Positions 50,537 to 58,707 of a stretch of 64,000 bases of DNA are shown in pieces. The stretch is from CAZABP01 sp964483245 (GTDB lineage Bacteria > Planctomycetota > UBA1135 > UBA2386). Below the pieces are notes generated by a model that searched no databases, was not told the DNA's origin, and was given only the letters and a program-made list of their open reading frames with translations. Within the stretch, counting starts at the first letter, position 1; each line of letters begins with the position of its first letter. The stretch spans positions 112,825 through 176,824 of the forward strand of contig CAZABP010000005.1 of assembly GCA_964483245.1 (NCBI GenBank), read 5' to 3'. Both the position numbers and the translations under genes were made by a program.

Positions 50537-50704
50537 ATTGGCGCCCCCCGGATCATGGGGTCGCGTTCGCTGGCGAACGGATGGCGAAATAAGAGCCTGC
50601 TGGCGAAATCATCGGCACGTCTCGAATCGAGCGTGCCTGCATTCGGGCAACTGACGCCAGGGCTGGGGTTTGCGGCCAATCGTCGGGCGTCCGCGAATTC
50701 GCCA
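50514..50704. promoter_or_regulatory. Cluster of TGGCGAA half-sites (candidate enhancer/UAS)
   Basis: CGGCGAA at 50514, then TGGCGAA at 50527, 50571, 50582 and 50601, and the inverse TTCGCCA at 50698. Two are parts of palindromes: GTTCGCTGGCGAAC (50565-50578) and GCGAATTCGC (50693-50702). They lie about 35-225 bp upstream of the predicted sigma-54 start site, the usual range for activator-binding sites. Copies also occur around 44763-44847 before the activator gene. Confidence 0.55.
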
Positions 50705-50712
50705 CTCCACGG

Positions 50713-50728
50713 CGGCACAACCATTGCT
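50713..50728 (+). promoter_or_regulatory. Sigma-54 (-24/-12) promoter
   Basis: CGGCAC-AACCA-TTGCT against the consensus TGGCACNNNNNTTGCW: every fixed position matches except the first. GG (50714-50715) and GC (50726-50727) are exactly 10 bp apart. Transcription would begin near 50739, about 34 nt before the ATG of the small secreted protein. Confidence 0.72.
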
Positions 50729-50772
50729 CGATACGCGCCGGACGGGCCGGGTGGCTCGGCGATCCAGCGACC

Positions 50773-51165
50773 ATGCAACGAAACTTCTTGCGGATCCTCT
50801 TCGCGGCGGCGGCCCTGCTCGGCACCACTGCGATCGCGCCGGCCCAAGGCATCGAGGTCAAGACCACCGCCCAGGTCCTGTACGGCAGTGCCGCGAACAC
50901 GTCGAAGCCTGCTTCGATCCAGTACGACAAGGTCCGCAAGGCCACGCCGGAGTACAAGACGATCCGCTCGGAAGGGGTGGCGAAAGGTTCGGCCCGCTAC
51001 GACCTGCTGATCTCGGAGATGAACCAGCGGATCAAGTCGGCCGCGGAGCGGGCGGCGCAGGCGGCCGGGCATGACTGCGTCGTCTGCACGAAGGACATCA
51101 CCGATGCCAAAGGTGTGTCCGTGACCGACCTGACGGACAAGGTCATCGAGCTGCTCGAAACCTGA
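50773..51165 (+). CDS. Small exported CxxC protein
   Basis: A 130-aa exported protein of unknown function. A clear signal peptide (about 1-25, ending IAPAQ) leaves a mature chain of about 105 aa. It has a predicted long helix (YDLLISEMNQRIKSAAERAAQAAGH) and a CVVC pair (C102, C105) near the end followed by TKDITDAKGVSVTDLTDKVIELL. The CxxC could bind metal or form a disulfide. It is the first gene after the giant sigma-54 activator and directly follows a -24/-12 promoter, so it is the best candidate target of that regulator. No SD is seen before the ATG. Confidence 0.75.
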   Translation: MQRNFLRILFAAAALLGTTAIAPAQGIEVKTTAQVLYGSAANTSKPASIQYDKVRKATPEYKTIRSEGVAKGSARYDLLISEMNQRIKSAAERAAQAAGHDCVVCTKDITDAKGVSVTDLTDKVIELLET

Positions 51166-51287
51166 GCACCCGCGCCCAGACCGCCGCTGCCACGGCGGAA
51201 TCCGGCTGCGCCGCTGAAGCCCCTGACCCCCGCGCGCCGATCAGACCTCCGGTTCCAGGACGCCGATGGCGTGGGGCCGACCCCGAC

Positions 51288-52760
51288 GTGACCCAACCCT
51301 CCAGACCGCGCGACCTCTGCCCTGCGCTGTTCGCGCTGCTGCTCGCTGCCTGCGCGACCACCGAGCCACCGGCGCCGGACTGGCCGGAGCGGATCGTGAC
51401 GGCTGCGGCCTTCGAGCCGGATGGAACCCCGGTCGATCCGTCCCGCGCCGCCGCACGCGATCTCGGCGCGCAGATCTGGGGACTCGGCCCGGGCGTCGGC
51501 GAGCCGCTGCCGCGCACGCTGCGCGATGGTGCCGTGCAGGATCCCGTGCCGCAGGATCCGGTGCCGCCCCAGGATCCAGAGCAGGCCGAGCGTGAGCGGG
51601 CGGCCGCGATCCGTGCGCGGTTCGGGACCGGCGTGATCATCCGGCCGGACGGCAAGGTCACGAAGCAGTACCCGCTCGCCGCCGAGACCGCGCCGACGTT
51701 CCTGAACCTGCTCGCCGAGCCGGGGAAGCCGGCGCCGGCCGTGGCGACGCCGACGACGCAGACGCTGGGTGGCAGCGAGTGCGTGCTCGGGCAGATGCTG
51801 GGCGGCAAGGAAGTCGATCTCGTGTACTTCCCGAAGTTCGAGGAGATGAGCGGGACCAACATCGCGGCGCCGGTCGCCACGACGACTCCAGCGCAGGTCA
51901 CGCCAACGCCGTCGGCGATGGTCATGGCGACCGCGACGCCGGAGGGGCTGGCCGCGTTCGAAGACGCGCTGAACCTGTTCTTCGCGTTCCGGCCGCAGGT
52001 CGAAATCGAGGTCAAGATCGTCGAGTACGCGACCAACGACAGCCTCGACATCGGCGTCGTCCAGGTCGACAAGGACACCCCGATCCTCGCCAACCTGTCG
52101 ACCAACCAGCTGGTCAAGACGATCACGTCCAGCTTCCCGATCAGCCCGACGCTGATCGGGGGCACCAGCACGACCGACCGCGGCACGTTCACGATCGGCG
52201 GGATCCACGACTCCTGGGAGCTGAACGCGACGCTGCAACTGCTCGAGTCGAACAACATCGTCGACATCCTGAGCCGGCCCAAGATGGTCGTCCGCAACGG
52301 CGGGCTCGCGACCGTCACCACGATCACGAAGCTGCCATTCCCCAAGGCCAAGATCACGTCGAGCGGCCAGAACGTTTCCACGGACATCGCCTTCGAGAAC
52401 GTCGGCATCACGATGAACATCCGCCCGGTCATCGCCGGCACCGACACCGTGATCCTCGAGGTGTTCGCCGACGTCTCGTCGGTGATCGGGTTCGCCGACA
52501 CCGATCCGGTCGACACGCCGATCATCGCGAGCCGCAAGGCGATCACGTCGGTGCACGTCCCGAGCGGCAAGACGACCGTGATCGGCGGGCTGGAATCCAA
52601 GAACAAACTCGAGCGCGAATCCAAGATCCCGATCCTGGGGGACATCCCGATCCTCGGGCTGCTGTTCCGCTCCACCTCCAGCCAGGAGCAGACGACGTCG
52701 CTGGAGTTCCACATCACGCCCCGGATCATCGAAGGTCCGCGCGGGTTCGCGGCCCGGTGA
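51288..52760 (+). CDS. Secretin-domain lipoprotein (GspD/PilQ-like)
   Basis: A 490-aa lipoprotein, lipobox LLAAC at Cys22. After a Pro-rich region (about 90-105), residues 220-480 match the bacterial type II/III secretin domain: VEIEVKIVEYATNDSLDIGV, NATLQLLESNNIVDILSRPKMVVRNGGLATV and the hallmark HVPSGKTTVIGGLESKNKLERESKIPILGDIPILGLLFRS near the C-terminus. The typical repeated N-domains are largely missing, so it is a short secretin. Such proteins form gated outer-membrane pores. A GspK-like gene follows, but no GspE/F/G/L/M homologues are in the window. Starts with GTG. Confidence 0.88.
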   Translation: MTQPSRPRDLCPALFALLLAACATTEPPAPDWPERIVTAAAFEPDGTPVDPSRAAARDLGAQIWGLGPGVGEPLPRTLRDGAVQDPVPQDPVPPQDPEQAERERAAAIRARFGTGVIIRPDGKVTKQYPLAAETAPTFLNLLAEPGKPAPAVATPTTQTLGGSECVLGQMLGGKEVDLVYFPKFEEMSGTNIAAPVATTTPAQVTPTPSAMVMATATPEGLAAFEDALNLFFAFRPQVEIEVKIVEYATNDSLDIGVVQVDKDTPILANLSTNQLVKTITSSFPISPTLIGGTSTTDRGTFTIGGIHDSWELNATLQLLESNNIVDILSRPKMVVRNGGLATVTTITKLPFPKAKITSSGQNVSTDIAFENVGITMNIRPVIAGTDTVILEVFADVSSVIGFADTDPVDTPIIASRKAITSVHVPSGKTTVIGGLESKNKLERESKIPILGDIPILGLLFRSTSSQEQTTSLEFHITPRIIEGPRGFAAR

Positions 52761-52816
52761 CGCGGCCGCCGGCAGCGGATGCGGGGGCCGCCCTGCCCCG
52801 CCGCCCCCGGCTGCAA

Positions 52817-52822
52817 TAACCT
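52817..52822 (+). promoter_or_regulatory. -10-like element before the GspK-like gene
   Basis: TAACCT lies 31 nt before the GTG at 52854 and supports that start over the upstream in-frame codon at 52779. No clear -35. Confidence 0.35.
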
Positions 52823-52853
52823 GCCGGCGTCCCCGTCCAACGGCCCGTCGATC

Positions 52854-54497
52854 GTGCGTACGCCCAACCCCAGCTCCGAACACGGCATCGCGCTGGTGCT
52901 CGTGTTGATCTTCACGGTCCTGATCTACGTGTTGATCGCAGAGCTCGTGACGACTGCGCAGATGTCACGGATGACCGGTGAGAACGACGCGTTGGCGGCG
53001 CGGATGAAGCAGGACCAGGAGTACCGCCTGCACGAGGTCGAGGAGAGTCTCGCCGACGACATGAAGGCGGCCAGCGCGCAGAGCCAGGGCGGCAGCTCCG
53101 GCGGCATGCCGATGCCGGGGCCCGGCGGCGGCGAGGGGGGCGGCGAGGAGGACCCAGCCGCCAGCGCCGACAGCAGCCGCGATCCGTGGTTCTACCCGAC
53201 GCCGTACTCCGACTCCGACCTGACGACCTACGTCTGGGTCGAGGACGAGAACCGCAAGTTCAACATCCTGACGCTGATCAGCGCCGACGAGAAGTTCGCG
53301 CGCGCGTCGCGCGAGCGGTTCGTGCGGCTCGTGGATGCGCTGCGCGAGGGGACCGACCTCGACGTCAATGGCGGCGATGCCGAGCAGCTGGCGACTTCGC
53401 TGACGGAGTGGATGCGCGGCCATGGCCGCAACGACTGGATCCCCCGTCCGCCGCTGAAGAGCGACGACAAGAAGGACCGCCGCGAGCTGACGATCCCGCT
53501 GCACCTCGACGAGCTGCTGTTCCTGCGCAATGTGACGCCGGAGCTGTTCTTCGATCAGTTCGAATACGACATCGACACCGGCGAGCCGCTGCTGCTGCCA
53601 GGCCTCGAATCGGTGCTCACGGTCTACACGTCGCTCGCCTACGACGAGGGGGACCCGGACAAGGTCGCCCGGCAGAAGGCGCAGCAGCGCACGAACATGC
53701 CGGGCAGCGGCGCGCAGCCGGGCGGCAGCGAGGCTGGCGGTGCCAACCCTGCCGGCGGCAACACCGGCAACACCGGCAATACCGGCAACACCGGCAGCAG
53801 CAGCTCGAGCAGTTCGAGCAGCTCCTCCGGCGGCGACGACCCGAAGCAGCTCGCCGGACTCGGGATCAAGATCAACATCAACACCGCGACCCGTCCGGTG
53901 TTGCGCTGCCTGCTGTCGCCGAGCCAGATGCCGGACGCCGTCATCGAGGCGATCCTGCGCTACCGCAACGAAGAAGCACCGGAGGAGGAGCAGCTCGAGG
54001 AGGCAGGTGGCGAGGCGCTGTCCGGCAGCGGCGCTTCCTCCCTGCTGTCGAATCCGGACGGGGTCCAGACCGGCGACCGGCCGCAGCTCCAGGTGTTCGC
54101 GACCCCCGAAGACCTCGAGAAGGTGCCGGAGTTCGCCAACATCGCCAGTGCCGAGATCAAGCAGCAGTTCCTCGACCTGATCACGACCAAGTCGGACGTG
54201 TTCTCGATCCACATGGCCTCGCTGGTCAAGCGCGACGAGGAGAACCGCGTGTTCGTGCTGCGCCGGGCGCGTTCGCTGGTCATGCGCTTCGAGTCCGGCG
54301 AGACGGTCATGCTGCACCCACTGATCCGGCTCGAGGCGCGCGAGGGGGTGCGCGTGTTCCCGTACGACTTCCCCAAGGAGGAGCTCGAGGCGCAGCGGAT
54401 GCGGCGCTACGACATGGACGACTTCGCGATCGAAGAGCGCGACTGGAACCCGTTCTACCTCGAGTTCTATCGCAAGCCGGAAGCCCGCGGCCGTTAG
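52854..54497 (+). CDS. GspK-like type II secretion minor pseudopilin
   Basis: A 547-aa protein, longer than the usual ~330 aa of GspK. The N-terminus SSEHGIALVLVLIFTVLIYVLIAELV is a prepilin-like cleavage/hydrophobic segment (TM about 11-31). The pseudopilin part includes YVWVEDENRKFNILTLI and GIKININTATRPVLRCLLSPSQMPDAVIEAILRYR, the GspK/ComEA-like helix-hairpin pattern. A low-complexity insert at about 300-325 (four GNT units then a serine run) is encoded by AACACCGGC repeats. In type II systems GspK caps the pseudopilus. It follows the secretin by 93 bp; a modified pseudopilus is likely. Confidence 0.82.
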   Translation: MRTPNPSSEHGIALVLVLIFTVLIYVLIAELVTTAQMSRMTGENDALAARMKQDQEYRLHEVEESLADDMKAASAQSQGGSSGGMPMPGPGGGEGGGEEDPAASADSSRDPWFYPTPYSDSDLTTYVWVEDENRKFNILTLISADEKFARASRERFVRLVDALREGTDLDVNGGDAEQLATSLTEWMRGHGRNDWIPRPPLKSDDKKDRRELTIPLHLDELLFLRNVTPELFFDQFEYDIDTGEPLLLPGLESVLTVYTSLAYDEGDPDKVARQKAQQRTNMPGSGAQPGGSEAGGANPAGGNTGNTGNTGNTGSSSSSSSSSSSGGDDPKQLAGLGIKININTATRPVLRCLLSPSQMPDAVIEAILRYRNEEAPEEEQLEEAGGEALSGSGASSLLSNPDGVQTGDRPQLQVFATPEDLEKVPEFANIASAEIKQQFLDLITTKSDVFSIHMASLVKRDEENRVFVLRRARSLVMRFESGETVMLHPLIRLEAREGVRVFPYDFPKEELEAQRMRRYDMDDFAIEERDWNPFYLEFYRKPEARGR

Positions 54498-54517
54498 CCC
54501 ACATCCGCCTGCCGCGC

Positions 54518-54547
54518 TTGACGCGGGCGGGCATGGCTGCCTACGTT
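54518..54547 (+). promoter_or_regulatory. Candidate sigma-70 promoter of the transglutaminase gene
   Basis: TTGACG, an 18-bp spacer, then TACGTT. It lies in the 186-bp gap and would give a 5' UTR of about 130 nt before the ATG at 54684. Confidence 0.4.
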
Positions 54548-54683
54548 CCGCCGCCGGTGAGGTTCAGCCTTCCGTTCACTTGACGCTGACGCGCGTCCGC
54601 ACAGGTCTGTGCGCGGGCCCATTTCCAGCCCGCCGCCGCGTCGCTCGTGAACCCATCCCCCCGCTCGAAAGGCTGCTGAACCG

Positions 54684-55718
54684 ATGTCCACGCCACGTCC
54701 GTCCGCTCTGCTGCTGCTGACCGTTTCCATCTGCTTCCCCGCCTGCCAGTCCGCGGATCCGCACACGCCCGCTTCCGCGTCCGCGGCACGCATGCCGGCC
54801 GACCCGCAGTACCTGAAGCCGGCCGGTTCGCGCGAGTTCGCGATCGAATACACGGCCCAGGTGAAGCAGGTCCCCGCCGGCACGAAGCTGCTCCGCCTGT
54901 GGGTCCCGGTGCCGCAGGACAGCACCGTGCAGACGATCCGTGAGCTGCGGTTCCACGGCGATGCACCGCGGCTGACGACCGAACCGAAGTACGGCAACAA
55001 GCTCGCGTACTGGGAGATCGCGAACCCCGCGGCCAGCGTCGAGACGAAATACTCGTTCGTCTGCCGCCGGCTCGAGCAGGTGACCGATCTGCAGAAGGTC
55101 GCCCAGGACGGCAGCGAGAGCAGCGCAGTCCCGGCAGCGTTCACCGGCAACGACCGGATGACGTTCGTCGACGCGCGCATCCGCAAGATGTCGGACGAGA
55201 TCACCGCCGGTCAGCAGTCGACGCTGACCAAGGCGCGTGCGATCTACGACCACGTGCTCGCGCACATGAAGTACGACAAGTCCGGCACCGGCTGGGGGCG
55301 CGGGGACACGAACCACGCCTGCGACGTCGGACAGGGCAACTGCACCGACTTCCACGCGCTGTTCATGTCACTCGCGCGCGCGAGCGGGATCGCGTCCGGG
55401 TTCGAGATCGGGCTGTATCTGCCGTACGAACCGGGCAAGCAGGAGCCGCCCGGCGGTTACCACTGCTGGTCGTTCTTCCGCGTGCCGGGCAAGACCTGGG
55501 TGCCGATCGATGCTTCCGAGGCGGACCGGTTCCCGGAGCGGGCCGACTACTTCTTCGGTGCGCACACGCCCAACCGCGTCACGCTGTCGGTCGGCCGCGA
55601 CCTCGTGCTCGAGCCGGCGCAGGCCGGCGAGCCGCTGAACTACCTGCTGAATCCGTACGCCGAAGCGGACGGCAAGCCGATCGCGGCCGACAAGACCTGG
55701 AGCTACCGCGACCTGTGA
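54684..55718 (+). CDS. Transglutaminase-like lipoprotein
   Basis: A 344-aa lipoprotein (lipobox CFPAC, Cys21). Its C-terminal half is a transglutaminase/papain-like domain with the triad C220 (GNCTDFHALF), H260 (GYHCWSFFRV) and D276 (WVPIDASEA). The N-terminal part (about 45-150) is a beta-rich domain with LLRLWVPVPQDSTVQTIREL, as in many bacterial transglutaminase-core proteins. Members can act as proteases or amidases in the envelope; the substrate is unknown. The catalytic residues are intact. It is followed 12 bp later by the YedE-like gene, so both may be co-transcribed. Confidence 0.9.
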   Translation: MSTPRPSALLLLTVSICFPACQSADPHTPASASAARMPADPQYLKPAGSREFAIEYTAQVKQVPAGTKLLRLWVPVPQDSTVQTIRELRFHGDAPRLTTEPKYGNKLAYWEIANPAASVETKYSFVCRRLEQVTDLQKVAQDGSESSAVPAAFTGNDRMTFVDARIRKMSDEITAGQQSTLTKARAIYDHVLAHMKYDKSGTGWGRGDTNHACDVGQGNCTDFHALFMSLARASGIASGFEIGLYLPYEPGKQEPPGGYHCWSFFRVPGKTWVPIDASEADRFPERADYFFGAHTPNRVTLSVGRDLVLEPAQAGEPLNYLLNPYAEADGKPIAADKTWSYRDL

Positions 55719-55730
55719 GCCGAGGCCCGG

Positions 55731-56816
55731 ATGCTGCGCGGTGATGCAACGCCGCGGCAGCGGCTGCTCGGGCTGCTGCTCGCCGGACTGACCGGCGTGC
55801 TCGCTGCCACGCTCGTGGCGCTCGGCAATCCGGGCAACATGGGGATCTGCGGCGCCTGCTTCGCGCGCGACGTCGGCGGTGCGCTCGGGCTGCACGCCAA
55901 GGGGCCGGCGATCTTCCGGCCGGAAGTCGTCGGCCTGATCGTCGGGGCGCTGCTGTGGATGGCCGCCAGCCGGCAGCCGGTCAGCCGCTCCGGCGGACAC
56001 GCCGGCGCGCGGTTCCTGCTGTGCCTGTTCATGGCGATCGGCGCGCTGGTGTTCCTCGGCTGCCCGTTCCGGATGCTGCAGCGGCTCGGCGGTGGAGATC
56101 CGACTGCCTGGCTCGCGCTGCCCGGCTTCGTCGGCGGCGTCGGCATCGGGATGCTGATCGAGCGGCGTGGTCCGACGATCGGGCGCACGCAGCCGGCGCC
56201 GCTCGTGGTCGGCCTGGTCGGCCCACTCGCTGCGCTCGGCGCCTTGCTGTTGTTCCTCGGCGGGCGGTTGCTCGGCCCGGGTCCCGGCAGCGACGGCCCG
56301 CCGGCGCACGCGCCGTGGCTCATCGCACTCGGCATCGCCGCCGTCGCCGGCGCGATCATGTCGGCGACCGGGTTCTGCGCGATCCTCGCCGCGCGGCAGC
56401 TGTTTCGCCGTCAACGTTGGATGCTCGCCGGCGCGCTGGCGCTGATCGCCGGTTACGCGCTGACCGTCGCGCTGACCGGCAAACCGGCGCTCGGGGCCTC
56501 GCCGATCGCGCACGGTGACTGGCTGTGGAACTCGCTCGGCCTCGCGCTGGCCGGCCTGACCGGTGCGCTCGCCGGCGGTTGCCCGGTGCGGCAGATCGTG
56601 CTCACCGGCGAAGGGAATGCCGACGCGTTCGCCGGCACCGCCGGCCTCGTCGCCGGCGGCGCGCTCGCGCATACGCTCGGGCTCGTGTCGGTCGCCGCGT
56701 CCGCAGAGGCTGCCGGCGGCGCGACTTCGGCCGGCAAGGTCGCGGTCGGGATCGGGTTGCTGTTCGCGATCGTCTACGGGCTCGCGGTCACGCGCGGCGC
56801 GCGCAGCGCGGCCTAA
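55731..56816 (+). CDS. yedE: YedE-type membrane protein (selenium/sulfur transport related)
   Basis: A 361-aa polytopic membrane protein (about nine or ten helices) of the YeeE/YedE family. GNPGNMGICGACFARDVGGALGLH and GCPFRMLQRLGGGDPTAWLALPGFVGG match the YedE subgroup linked to selenium metabolism, and ATGFCAILAARQLF and GGCPVRQIVLTGEGN are further conserved repeats. Related YeeE takes up thiosulfate through conserved cysteines, also present here (C39, C42, C51 region and later CP motifs). No SelD, SelA or YedF/TusA partner is in the window, so a sulfur role remains possible. Converges with carA with overlapping stop codons. Confidence 0.85.
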   Translation: MLRGDATPRQRLLGLLLAGLTGVLAATLVALGNPGNMGICGACFARDVGGALGLHAKGPAIFRPEVVGLIVGALLWMAASRQPVSRSGGHAGARFLLCLFMAIGALVFLGCPFRMLQRLGGGDPTAWLALPGFVGGVGIGMLIERRGPTIGRTQPAPLVVGLVGPLAALGALLLFLGGRLLGPGPGSDGPPAHAPWLIALGIAAVAGAIMSATGFCAILAARQLFRRQRWMLAGALALIAGYALTVALTGKPALGASPIAHGDWLWNSLGLALAGLTGALAGGCPVRQIVLTGEGNADAFAGTAGLVAGGALAHTLGLVSVAASAEAAGGATSAGKVAVGIGLLFAIVYGLAVTRGARSAA

Positions 56817-57952
56817 CCCGCTTCGATCAACCCGCGGAACCGCTCGAACAGATACAGCGCATCGTGCGGGCCGGGCGCCGCCTCGGGGTGGTACTGCACC
56901 GAGAACACCGGCAGCTCGCGGTGGCGCAGCCCTTCGACCGTCTCGTCGTTCAGGTTCAGGTGCGTGACCTCGACCTGGTCCGGCAGCTGCCGCGGATCCA
57001 CCGCATACGAGTGGTTCTGCGCGGTGATCTCGACCTTGCCGGTCGTCAGGTCCTTGACCGGCTGGTTCCCGCCATGGTGGCCGAACTTCATCTTGAACGT
57101 CTTCGCGCCGAACACCTGGCCGAGGATCTGATGGCCGAGGCAGATCCCGAACACCGGCACCGCGCGCACGAGCTCGCGCACGGTCTGCACCTGCTGCGGC
57201 AGCCGGGCCGGGTCGCCCGGGCCGTTGCTCAGGAACACGCCGCGTGGCTTGCGCTCGAGCACGGCGCGCGCCGGCGTGTCGGCCGGGACCAGGGTCACGT
57301 CGAACCCGTGCGCGACGAGCAGCCGCAGGATGTTCCGCTTGATCCCGAAGTCGTAGGCGACGATCGGGATCTGCGTGCGCTGGCCGCCGCCGGGGACCGG
57401 GGGCGAGAACGGCGACTCCTGGCCGCGCGTCCAGTGCTCGACCTGCCGGGTCGAGACTGCGGCGACATGGTCGACGTCGCCGACGCGGGGGGCCTTGCGG
57501 ACCCGTGCGAGCAGCTCAGCGTCGGACGCCTTCGCGTCGTCGCTGATCAGGCAGCGCAGCTCGCCGTGGTCGCGCACCTTGCGCACCAGCATCCGCGTGT
57601 CGACCTCCTCGATCGCCGGGATCCCGTGCTGCGCGAGGTAGTCGTCGAGGTCGCTGCCGCTGCGGAAGTTGCTCGCGATCCGGCTCGCCTCGCGCACGAC
57701 GAGGCCGGACAGCCACGGATGCTGTGACTCCTCGTCCTCGGTGTTGACGCCGTAGTTCCCGATGTGCGGCTGCGTCAGCAGCACGGTCTGCCCGCGGTAC
57801 GACGGATCGGTCAGGATCTCCTGATAGCCGCTCATCGACGTGTTGAAGACCAGCTCGCCGGTCTGCTCGACCGCGGCGCCGAACGCGCGCCCGTGGCAGA
57901 TCGTGCCGTCCTCGAGCACGAGTCGGGCGGGGCGGCGGGGGGGGTTGGTCAC
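56813..57952 (-). CDS. carA: Carbamoyl-phosphate synthase small (glutaminase) subunit
   Basis: A 379-aa CarA of normal length. It hydrolyses glutamine and channels ammonia to CarB for arginine and pyrimidine synthesis. The N-terminal domain starts RLVLEDGTICHGRAFG and includes ELVFNTSMSGYQEILTDPSY. The class I amidotransferase domain has the nucleophile C271 in FGICLGHQI and H355/E357 in SVQYHPEA. The oxyanion-region LSNGPGDP is present. It starts with GTG overlapping the larB stop and is the last gene of ctp-tsaD-larB-carA. carB does not follow; yedE is convergent there. Confidence 0.97.
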   Translation of the reverse strand: MTNPPRRPARLVLEDGTICHGRAFGAAVEQTGELVFNTSMSGYQEILTDPSYRGQTVLLTQPHIGNYGVNTEDEESQHPWLSGLVVREASRIASNFRSGSDLDDYLAQHGIPAIEEVDTRMLVRKVRDHGELRCLISDDAKASDAELLARVRKAPRVGDVDHVAAVSTRQVEHWTRGQESPFSPPVPGGGQRTQIPIVAYDFGIKRNILRLLVAHGFDVTLVPADTPARAVLERKPRGVFLSNGPGDPARLPQQVQTVRELVRAVPVFGICLGHQILGQVFGAKTFKMKFGHHGGNQPVKDLTTGKVEITAQNHSYAVDPRQLPDQVEVTHLNLNDETVEGLRHRELPVFSVQYHPEAAPGPHDALYLFERFRGLIEAG

Positions 57953-58707
57953 GTTCGCGGGTGCGGGTCGAGAGGGCGCTTGCGGCAGATCGTCGCGGCC
58001 AGATAGCCCGCGCCGAAACCGTTGTCAATGTTGACGACCGCGACGCCGGCGGCGCAGGCGTTCAACATCGTCAACAGCGCCGCGAGGCCGCCGAAGCTCG
58101 CGCCGTAGCCGACGCTGGTCGGCACCGCGATGACCGGGCGCTCGACGAGTCCGGCAACGACGGACGGCAGCGCGCCGTCCATGCCTGCAACGACGATCAC
58201 GACGTCGGCGCGGCGCACGGCCTCGAGCCGCGCGAGCAGCCGGTGCAGCCCGGCGACCCCGACGTCGGCGCACAGCTCGACCTCGAGACCGCAAAAGCGC
58301 GCCGTCAGCGCCGCCTCTTCGGCGACCGGCAGATCGGCGGTGCCGCCGGTCAGCAACGCGGCGCGCCCGAGCCTGACTGCCGCGCCGTTGCCGGCCGTGA
58401 TGCAACGCGCCGGCGCGTGCCACTGCGCGTCCGGCAGCAGTTCGCGGACCGCCGCATGGTGCTCCTCACTGACGCGCGTCAGCAGCACGCGACCGCTGCG
58501 CGCGTGCAGCTCGCGGGCGATCGCGGCCGCCTGCTGTGGCGTCTTCCCGGTGCCGAACACGATCTCCCCTTCGCCGCAGCGCGCGCCGCGGGCGAGATCC
58601 AGCTTGGCGAAGCCGAGATCCTGCTCCGGCGCCAGCAGCTGCGCGGCTTGTTCCGGCGCCAGCTCGCCGCGCGCGACGCGCGCCAGGATCTCCTCGAGCC
58701 GGGTCAT
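57949..58707 (-). CDS. larB: Pyridinium-3,5-biscarboxylic acid mononucleotide synthase LarB
   Basis: A 252-aa LarB, which carboxylates and hydrolyses nicotinic acid adenine dinucleotide to start nickel-pincer cofactor synthesis. The N-terminal helix region (LEEILARVARGELAPEQAAQLL) precedes strand GFAKLDLARGARCGEGEIVFGTGKTPQQ. The C-terminal AIR-carboxylase-like domain has LTGGTADLPVAEEAALTA, VVAGMDGALPSVVAGLVERPVIAVPTSVGYGASFGG and VVNIDNGFGAGY, all hallmarks. It overlaps tsaD and carA by 4 bp on either side. larE is 43 kb away on the opposite strand, and larC is not seen. Confidence 0.95.
   Translation of the reverse strand: MTRLEEILARVARGELAPEQAAQLLAPEQDLGFAKLDLARGARCGEGEIVFGTGKTPQQAAAIARELHARSGRVLLTRVSEEHHAAVRELLPDAQWHAPARCITAGNGAAVRLGRAALLTGGTADLPVAEEAALTARFCGLEVELCADVGVAGLHRLLARLEAVRRADVVIVVAGMDGALPSVVAGLVERPVIAVPTSVGYGASFGGLAALLTMLNACAAGVAVVNIDNGFGAGYLAATICRKRPLDPHPRT

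Noticed and set aside
50537..54497. Complete type II secretion or type IV pilus locus
   Set aside because: Only a secretin and a GspK-like protein are present; no ATPase, platform protein or major pilin.
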